Below are positions 15,251 through 19,956 of a DNA stretch of 19,956 bases, piece after piece. The notes beneath the pieces are model-generated. The model searched no databases, was not told the origin of the DNA, and worked only from the letters and a program-made list of their open reading frames with translations. The translations under genes and the position numbers were made by a program. Each line of letters begins with the position of its first letter. The first letter of the stretch is position 1. Source of the DNA: an uncultured Collinsella sp. (lineage in GTDB: Bacteria > Actinomycetota > Coriobacteriia > Coriobacteriales > Coriobacteriaceae); NCBI GenBank assembly GCA_934655755.1, contig CAKUHA010000019.1, positions 1 through 19,956 of the forward strand, read 5' to 3'.

Positions 15251-16792
15251 CTACTGCGCAGTGCTGAGCGAGCGCTTGACGGCATCATGCCAGCCCGCCA
15301 GGTTTTGCTCGCGGCGCTCGGCGGACATATGGGGAAGGAAGGTCTTAACGATCTGGGCGTTTTGCTCCAGCTCCTCCAAATCCTCCCAATAGCCGACGGC
15401 AAGGCCGGCCAGGTACGCGGCACCGATCGCCGTGGTCTCCACCGTCTCGCACTGCAGCACGGGAATATCCAGCAGGTCGGCTTGGAACTGCATGATGAAC
15501 TCGTTGCGCGAAGCGCCGCCATCGACGGACAGGCGCTCGATCGAAAGCCCCACGTCTTGCTCCATGGCACGTAATACGTCGTAGCTCTGGTAGGCCATGG
15601 ACTCGCAGGCCGCGCGCACGATGGTCGCGCGGCTCGAGGCGCCGGTCAGGCCGCACACGATGCCGCGGGCGCGCGGGTCCCACCAGGGAGCACCCAAGCC
15701 CGCAAAGGCGGGAACGAAGTAGCAGCCCTCGTTGTCGTTGATCGAAGCGGCGAGCTGCGCCGACTCGCTCACGCTGGAGATAATGCCCATGTTGTTGCGC
15801 AGCCAGTTCATGGTTGAGCCGGCGGCAAAGATGGAGCCCTCGAGCGCATAGCTGACCTTGCCGTCCGCGGCGATACCGATCGTGGAGACCAGGCCGTTCT
15901 TGGATTCGACAATCTCGTCGCCAGTGTTCATGAGCATAAAGCAGCCCGTGCCATAGGTGTTTTTGGTCTGGCCGGGATGGAAGCAGCAGTGGCCGAACAG
16001 CGACGCCTGCTGATCGCCCGCCACACCCATGATGGGCGGCATATTGGTCATGATGTCGCTCGCGACGCGGCCGTAGTCGCCCGAACTCCAGCGAACCTCG
16101 GGCATCATGGAACGCGGAACGTCGAAGAGCGCCAGCAGGTCGTCGTCCCAATCCAAGGTATGGATATTAAAGAGTGCGGTACGGCTGGCGTTGGTGTAGT
16201 CGGTAGCGAAGACCTGGCCGCCGGTGAGGTTGTAGATGAGCCAAGTGTCGATGGTGCCAAACATGAGGTCGCCCGCCGCCGCGCTCTCGCGCGCGCCGTC
16301 GACGTTGTCGAGAATCCACTGCACCTTGGAGGCCGAGAAATACGGATCGAGCGTGAGCCCCGTGCGGGAGCGCACCAGCTCTTCTGCGCCCTGCTCGACC
16401 AGCTTGTCGATCAGGGGCGCGGTGCGACGACACTGCCATACGATGGCGTTGTAGATGGGCTGGCCGCTTACACGATCCCACACCACCGTGGTCTCGCGCT
16501 GGTTGGAGATACCGATGGCGGCGATGCGGTCGGAATGGATACCGCTCTTAAACTGGACCTCCATCATGACCGCGATCTGGCTGGCGAGGACCGCCATGGG
16601 GTCCTGCTCTACCCAACCGGGGCGCGGAAAACTGGTTTTGACGCTGCGACGCGCCTGGGCGACGATGCAACCGTACTCGTCGACAATGGTCGCGAGTACC
16701 GAGGTGGTGCCGCAGTCGAGCGCCATGATGTAGGAACCGCCAAAGCTAAACGAGGCATCTTCCATGCCCAGGCTGCCTAGATTCAATGACAT
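15251..16792 (-). CDS. glpK: Glycerol kinase
   Basis: FGGY-family kinase that phosphorylates glycerol to sn-glycerol 3-phosphate, feeding lipid synthesis and glycerol catabolism. It is 513 aa. The N-terminal ATPase motif is ALDCGTTS (24-31); most GlpKs read ALDQGTTS. NQRETTVVW (97-105) and YNAIVWQCRRTA (114-125) are GlpK-specific. AGDQQASLFG (258-267) carries the catalytic Asp260. The HFYG-type loop that carries the HPr-phosphorylated His in many Firmicutes enzymes is absent (residues 238-253 have no His). Start: ATG at 16792 with AAAGG 8 nt upstream; the frame stays open further up only because it overlaps the previous gene. It has an N-terminal extension of about 17 residues compared with E. 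coli. It lies 13 bp after the Sua5-type gene, and no glpF or glpD lies nearby. Confidence 0.93.
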   Translation of the reverse strand: MSLNLGSLGMEDASFSFGGSYIMALDCGTTSVLATIVDEYGCIVAQARRSVKTSFPRPGWVEQDPMAVLASQIAVMMEVQFKSGIHSDRIAAIGISNQRETTVVWDRVSGQPIYNAIVWQCRRTAPLIDKLVEQGAEELVRSRTGLTLDPYFSASKVQWILDNVDGARESAAAGDLMFGTIDTWLIYNLTGGQVFATDYTNASRTALFNIHTLDWDDDLLALFDVPRSMMPEVRWSSGDYGRVASDIMTNMPPIMGVAGDQQASLFGHCCFHPGQTKNTYGTGCFMLMNTGDEIVESKNGLVSTIGIAADGKVSYALEGSIFAAGSTMNWLRNNMGIISSVSESAQLAASINDNEGCYFVPAFAGLGAPWWDPRARGIVCGLTGASSRATIVRAACESMAYQSYDVLRAMEQDVGLSIERLSVDGGASRNEFIMQFQADLLDIPVLQCETVETTAIGAAYLAGLAVGYWEDLEELEQNAQIVKTFLPHMSAERREQNLAGWHDAVKRSLSTAQ

Positions 16793-16805
16793 CGCTTGCA
16801 CCTTT

Positions 16806-17549
16806 CTATTGCATCGGGTCGGACAGGACCCGTTCGATCTCTGATGCGGGAAGTGCGCCTTGGCGCAGGATCTGGAGCCCGCCGTGCTGGAACGACACGA
16901 TGGTCGAGGCGTCGCGGCACGGGGTCTCCCCTGCGTCGACGGCCACATCGACCCCCTCCAGGATGCGATCCTCAACGGCGGCAAAGCTTGCCGGCGAGGG
17001 CGCCCCGTGCGTGTTGGCGCTGGTGCAGGCAAGCGGACTGCCGCAGGCGCGGATGAGCGATTGCACCACAGGCGAAGCCGAAGCGCGCAGGGCCACGGTG
17101 TCGTCGGCAGCACGCATAAAGGTCGGCACGCAGGGGGCTGCCTTGACCACGATAGTCAGGGCGCCCGGCCAGCATCGTCGGGCAAGCACGCGAGCCTCTT
17201 CGGGGATATCCACGCCGTAGCGGTCGAGGGCTTCGACGTCATCAACCAGCCAAGCCACAGTTTGCGTGAGCTCGCGCTGCTTGAGGGTAAAGATGCGGCG
17301 GTAGCCGGTACCGAGCGCGGGGACCGCGACACCGTTGACGGTGACCTGCGGGTCGCGCGGCCACGGCAGGGGCTCACTTGTATCTTGGGGGATCGCGTCC
17401 GAGAAGGCGTTGACCGCTACGGCGACACCGTAGACCGTCTCGGTCGGGATCAGCGCCAGGCCGCCGCGACCGAGCACCTCGGCCGTGCGCTCGACGGCAA
17501 GCCGATGCGGCTCGCGCGCTCCCTCGTATACCCGATAGACCGTCTGCAT
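16806..17549 (-). CDS. L-threonylcarbamoyladenylate synthase, Sua5/YciO/YrdC family
   Basis: Makes threonylcarbamoyl-AMP from threonine, bicarbonate and ATP, the first step of the universal tRNA modification t6A at position 37. It is 247 aa, a single YrdC domain. Motifs: LIPTETVYGVA (33-43), KQR (90-92, the usual KxR phosphate-binding pair), CWPGALTIV (126-134), VALRAS (152-157), CTSAN.HGAPS (175-185) and STIV (215-218). Between the TETVYG motif and the IF..K.R motif there are about 30 extra residues (about 49-83) not seen in typical members. It is followed by glpK at 13 bp. In Actinobacteria a Sua5-type gene normally sits next to prmC; here the HicB-like gene separates them. Confidence 0.9.
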   Translation of the reverse strand: MQTVYRVYEGAREPHRLAVERTAEVLGRGGLALIPTETVYGVAVAVNAFSDAIPQDTSEPLPWPRDPQVTVNGVAVPALGTGYRRIFTLKQRELTQTVAWLVDDVEALDRYGVDIPEEARVLARRCWPGALTIVVKAAPCVPTFMRAADDTVALRASASPVVQSLIRACGSPLACTSANTHGAPSPASFAAVEDRILEGVDVAVDAGETPCRDASTIVSFQHGGLQILRQGALPASEIERVLSDPMQ

Positions 17550-17683
17550 GTGTATGCCAGCCCCTTACGCTCTGATGCAAGTTTGTTTACTGTGGGGCAT
17601 TCTCGCACGAAACGTTCAACCTATTTGCCCAGAGCGCATGTTGGTTTGGTGAGCGGCTGTAGTAGTCGGTGAAAGTGAGGGGG

Positions 17684-18133
17684 CTATTGGACTGCGACGA
17701 ACTTCTTTGGTCTTCCGGCGTGACGTTCCTGAGCGGCATAGCGCTCGATGCTGTCGACCGTAATCATCCGACGGCCGTCGACAAGCTCAACATCGAGCTT
17801 GCCGGCTTTGACCAGCGCGGTGATTCGTGGTGCGGAGACCCTGAGATCCGCCGCCGCATCTTTAAACGTTCGACACGCCGCTTCTCTCGCGCTCTCATGG
17901 TCGATTTCGACCGAAAGGGCTACGACCTCGGCCGAACGCTCGTACTCAGCCGGAGTCAAACCATTGTTGAGGTCGTCGGCTAAAAACGCCATCAGTGCCT
18001 CGCTGGCATGTGCTATTGCTTCTTCACGCGTGTCACCGTCGGCAAAGGCGCCAGGGATCTGTGGAAAGCTAGCGCAGTAACCGTCGTCTTCTTTTATGAG
18101 AACGCAGTCATAGGTAAATCGTTGCTTCATCAT
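17684..18133 (-). CDS. Orphan HicB-like protein with C-terminal helix-turn-helix
   Basis: 149 aa. Residues 5-80 are a HicB-type antitoxin fold: GYCASFPQIPGAFADGDTRE (18-37) and EAIAHASEAL match the family core. Residues about 90-137 look like an excisionase/MerR-type helix-turn-helix (FKDAAADLRVSAPRITALVK), followed by a basic GRPKK tail. HicB antitoxins bind a HicA toxin with the first domain and DNA with the second. No HicA frame is visible: only 68 bp separate this gene from prmC and 134 bp from the Sua5-type gene. Two ATGs (18133 and 18130) are possible. The upstream region is AT-rich and has a good promoter overlapped by a perfect palindrome, suggesting autoregulation. It is probably an inserted or leftover accessory gene acting as a DNA-binding regulator. 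Confidence 0.82.
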   Translation of the reverse strand: MMKQRFTYDCVLIKEDDGYCASFPQIPGAFADGDTREEAIAHASEALMAFLADDLNNGLTPAEYERSAEVVALSVEIDHESAREAACRTFKDAAADLRVSAPRITALVKAGKLDVELVDGRRMITVDSIERYAAQERHAGRPKKFVAVQ

Positions 18134-18138
18134 GCCCC

Positions 18139-18153
18139 CCAGCTGTCAACTGG
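18139..18153. repeat. Imperfect palindrome next to the HicB-like start
   Basis: CCAGCTGTCAACTGG is a 15-bp near-palindrome with one mismatched pair. It lies between the -10 box and the start codon. It could be a second operator half or only part of the leader. Confidence 0.3.
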
Positions 18154-18157
18154 AATA

Positions 18158-18186
18158 ATTATAAACTAGTTTATAGTTTTTGAAAA
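18158..18186 (-). promoter_or_regulatory. Promoter of the HicB-like gene
   Basis: On the minus strand TATAAT (18158-18163) is a perfect -10 box, with TTTTCA (18181-18186, 4 of 6) at 17-bp spacing. It lies about 25 bp before the start codon and overlaps the palindrome at 18160-18175. Confidence 0.55.
18160..18175. promoter_or_regulatory. Perfect 16-bp palindrome, candidate operator for the HicB-like protein
   Basis: TATAAACTAGTTTATA is self-complementary and covers the spacer and part of the -10 box of the HicB-like promoter. Binding here would block RNA polymerase. Antitoxins of this class often repress their own promoters through such palindromes. The match to this protein is inferred from position. 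Confidence 0.5.
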
Positions 18187-18207
18187 AACAGTTAATAAAT
18201 ATTACTG
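18183..18207 (-). terminator. Weak candidate terminator of prmC
   Basis: An AT-rich stem (CAGTAATA with TATTAACTG, one bulge; 18189-18207) overlapping the prmC stop codon is followed by six T on the minus strand (18183-18188). The stem is weak, so read-through into the HicB-like gene is possible. Confidence 0.4.
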
Positions 18208-19452
18208 ACGCTGTTTGGGCTCTGTGACGATGGCTCGGACGATGCGGGGGCGATCGGTGAGGTCGCGGACAATGCGCACGTCCGAAAGACCCGCTTGGCG
18301 GCAGAGCTCGGCGGCGGCGTCGAGAGCTCCCTCGTAGAGCTCGCAGGCAAAGAGGCCGCCGGCGCGCAACATGTAGGGCGCCGCGTTGAGCAGGCGGCGG
18401 AAGATGTCCAGGCCGTCGGCGCCGCCCTCGAGCGCTAGGTCGGGCTCAAAGTCCTTGACCTCGTGCGGCAGCGAACGCATGACATCGGTAGGAATGTAGG
18501 GCGGGTTGGAGACGAGCACGTCAAAGGTGCCCCACTCTTCGCGGGGAATGGAGCTTACCAGGTTGGTGAGGCTGAACGCGACCTCGTCTGCCGTGAGGCC
18601 AAGGGCGTCGCGGTTTTTGGTTGCCAGGTCGATGGCGCGCGGCTCGATATCGGTAGCGGTGCAGGTGACGTGCCCGCGGCGTTCCCAGGCAAGCGAGAGC
18701 GAGATGCAGCCCGTGCCGCAGCCGACCTCGAGAACACGGGCGATGCGGGGCTCGACCGGAGCGGGCTCGGCGGCGTTCTGCGCGGAGGTCGTCTCCTGGT
18801 CGTCACCTTCGATGGCGATGCCGTATTCGTCGAGCTCGGACTCGAGGGCTTCCGCAGCTTCAGCCTCCGCGGCCTGCGCGGCGGCTTCCTCGGCCTCGCG
18901 GTCGGCCAGCTCCTCGGCATAGGCACGGCTACCGAGCACGTCGCTGCCCAATGCCGCCTCATCGGCTGCCGTCAAGTTGGCCGCACGGCGCTCGGCAGTC
19001 GCGCGTTCGTCGGCCAGTGCGGCCTCGGCCCTGCGTGCCTCCTCGACCTCATCGTTCCATGGCAGCTCCACGCGCTGGCGGGCGGCGGCCTCGGGGCTCA
19101 GCACCTCGGCATCCAGGTAGTTGAGGACTTCCTCGACGAGCATTTCGGTCTCGGGGCGCGGGATGAGCACACCGGGGGCGCACGCGACGTCGATCATGCG
19201 AAACTGCGTGCTGCCCGTGATGTACTGCAACGGCTCGCCCTTGGCGCGGCGAACGACGGCCGCATGCATAGTCTCGAGCTGGGCCGCGTCGAGCGTCTCG
19301 TCCATGCGCATATACAAGTCGATGCGCGCCAAGCCCGTAGCCGCGCACAGCAACCACTCAGCAGAAAGACGGGGGTGTTCCTCGCCGCGCTCGGCCAGGT
19401 ACTCCTTGGTCCACTCGAGACAACGCTTGATGGTCCAGATCTCGTTTGCCAT
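18202..19452 (-). CDS. prmC: PrmC-type release factor glutamine methyltransferase with large interdomain insertion
   Basis: SAM-dependent methyltransferase that methylates the GGQ glutamine of peptide-chain release factors. The N-terminal helical domain (1-105) ends with the PrmC signature GVLIPRPETEMLVEE (94-108). The Rossmann domain has the SAM loop VLEVGCGTG (240-248) and the catalytic SNPPYI (315-320). It is 416 aa against about 280 in E. coli. The excess is one block, about residues 113-235, very rich in Ala and Glu/Arg and probably helical or coiled (ERATAERRAANL, EELADREAEEAAAQAAEAEA). The block keeps frame and codon style, so it is not a frameshift artefact. Start: ATG at 19452 with GGAGG 5 nt upstream; a longer frame to 19551 would run through the promoter candidate. 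Release-factor gene prfA, its common neighbour, is not in the window. Confidence 0.92.
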   Translation of the reverse strand: MANEIWTIKRCLEWTKEYLAERGEEHPRLSAEWLLCAATGLARIDLYMRMDETLDAAQLETMHAAVVRRAKGEPLQYITGSTQFRMIDVACAPGVLIPRPETEMLVEEVLNYLDAEVLSPEAAARQRVELPWNDEVEEARRAEAALADERATAERRAANLTAADEAALGSDVLGSRAYAEELADREAEEAAAQAAEAEAAEALESELDEYGIAIEGDDQETTSAQNAAEPAPVEPRIARVLEVGCGTGCISLSLAWERRGHVTCTATDIEPRAIDLATKNRDALGLTADEVAFSLTNLVSSIPREEWGTFDVLVSNPPYIPTDVMRSLPHEVKDFEPDLALEGGADGLDIFRRLLNAAPYMLRAGGLFACELYEGALDAAAELCRQAGLSDVRIVRDLTDRPRIVRAIVTEPKQRQ

Positions 19453-19500
19453 GGGGTCCTCCCCTCTTAAGCGCCAGGCGGCGCGTGAATGTCGGAGCAG

Positions 19501-19527
19501 ATTGTACGCGAGGGCAGCACTTGGCAA
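19501..19527 (-). promoter_or_regulatory. Candidate promoter of prmC
   Basis: On the minus strand TTGCCA (19522-19527) and TACAAT (19501-19506), with a short 15-bp spacer, about 50 bp before the prmC start. The -10 hexamer is the same as at the atp promoter candidate. A small GCGCC/GGCGC hairpin lies in the leader (19471-19484). Confidence 0.4.
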
Positions 19528-19618
19528 GAGACGATTAAAGGCGATTATCAAGAATCAGCCCAGAATTTTGCATCAGGCTCGCTCGAAGTGTTCATTCGTC
19601 GACGTCTAAATTTGCATC

Positions 19619-19689
19619 CGTCAAGTTTTTGGCAAGGTTGCCCCAAAACTGACCAATATCTAACCAAATACTTGCCGAATCACTTGACG
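19619..19689. repeat. Long imperfect inverted repeat in the AT-rich region
   Basis: CGTCAAGT (19619-19626) and GGCAAG (19631-19636) are mirrored by CTTGCC (19671-19676) and ACTTGACG (19682-19689), giving 8- and 6-bp stems with a 4/5-nt internal loop. A smaller GGCAA/TTGCC hairpin lies inside the left part. It could fold as a structured RNA or mark a mobile-element remnant; no further assignment is possible. Confidence 0.4.
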
Positions 19690-19853
19690 AACGACGCATC
19701 GAAAAATGCCATGCGACTTCTCGGACGATAATTTGAGCATTATTTTTGATGGCAGATGTATAACAATAATTACTTTAAGCAGGTAAACCGCTTAATGGCC
19801 GTCAAAGCAAATTGAATAAACTCGCAAAGCAATATGCCCAACCTAGTCATTGG

Positions 19854-19889
19854 GGACGTTCTTAAACGACTAGTCAAACAAGAACGTCC
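19854..19889. repeat. REP-like palindrome
   Basis: GGACGTTCTT (19854-19863) and AAGAACGTCC (19880-19889) are perfect 10-bp arms. Between them the 8-bp palindrome GACTAGTC (19868-19875) is flanked on each side by AAAC. The sequence is extragenic and shares AACGTCC with the REP-like element near 4518. This architecture fits a REP/RAYT-type element. Confidence 0.55.
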
Positions 19890-19913
19890 ATTACAGTCGA
19901 GATTGTCAGCCCG

Positions 19914-19955
19914 GGCCCGTCTCGGGCTACGATTGAGGCGCGCCCAGAACGGGCC
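19914..19955. repeat. GC-rich hairpin at the right edge
   Basis: GGCCCGT (19914-19920) pairs with ACGGGCC (19949-19955). An inner GGGC/GCCC stem is separated by a 3/3 internal loop, with a 14-nt terminal loop. No T-run is visible on either side. It may be part of a terminator, an RNA or a repeat that continues outside the window. Confidence 0.3.
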
Positions 19956-19956
19956 G

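Larger units (their letters stand above)
19453..19956. other. AT-rich non-coding region upstream of prmC
   Basis: Just over 500 bp without a credible gene. It is clearly more AT-rich than the neighbouring genes. It contains the prmC promoter candidate, a long imperfect inverted repeat (19619-19689), a TTAAGC/GCTTAA pair (19775-19795), a REP-like palindrome (19854-19889) and a GC-rich hairpin at the very end (19914-19955). Short open frames here lack ribosome-binding sites and known motifs. No tRNA cloverleaf was seen. Confidence 0.55.

Noticed and set aside
17550..17683. HicA toxin gene beside the HicB-like gene
   Set aside because: Neither this gap nor the 68 bp on the other side has a frame with HicA features or a ribosome-binding site.
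19489..19731. Plus-strand 80-codon frame near the right edge
   Set aside because: It starts inside the prmC promoter candidate, crosses the long inverted repeat, has no Shine-Dalgarno and no known motif.

Overview
The window reads as a chromosomal segment of a GC-rich Gram-positive anaerobe. The best guess is an actinobacterium of class Coriobacteriia (Collinsella-like). This rests on the ATP synthase alpha P-loop spelling GDRKTGKT, the prmC / Sua5-type gene / ATP synthase order familiar from Actinobacteria, heavy use of GTG and TTG starts, and a PepT-type peptidase plus GlpK lifestyle. No 16S or other taxonomic marker is present, so this is inference. All genes except pepT lie on the minus strand.

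Left part (1-4706). From the left come a phosphohexomutase gene, a zinc-type homocysteine S-methyltransferase and, 10 bp upstream of the latter, a DtxR/MntR-family metalloregulator. The regulator is divergent from pepT. The 120-bp divergent region carries a 7-2-7 palindrome that is a candidate operator. pepT converges on an LCP-family gene. The convergent gap holds two hairpin terminator candidates and a REP-like repeat.

Middle (4707-14479). Reading in transcription order (right to left), a small membrane protein at the atpI position is followed by a complete F-type ATP synthase set: atpB, atpE, atpF, atpH, atpA, atpG, atpD, atpC. Spacing is tight, with start/stop overlaps, except for a 123-bp leader before atpE. 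A strong hairpin terminator follows atpC. Only a few bases after its T-run, murA begins at a TTG codon, followed by the LCP gene; together these two form a cell-envelope unit.

Right part (14480-19956). In transcription order come prmC (with about 120 extra residues inserted between its two domains), an orphan HicB-like gene fused to a helix-turn-helix and standing in an AT-rich island, a Sua5/YrdC-type gene for tRNA t6A synthesis, glpK and upp. The last 500 bp are AT-rich, apparently non-coding, rich in inverted repeats, and contain a second REP-like palindrome.

I see no CRISPR array, tRNA, rRNA, insertion sequence or recognisable defence cluster. Most of the window is housekeeping. The points most worth checking are the HicB-HTH orphan with its palindromic promoter, the expanded PrmC, the regulator/methyltransferase unit with its palindrome, the REP-like elements, and the way murA sits directly behind the atp terminator.
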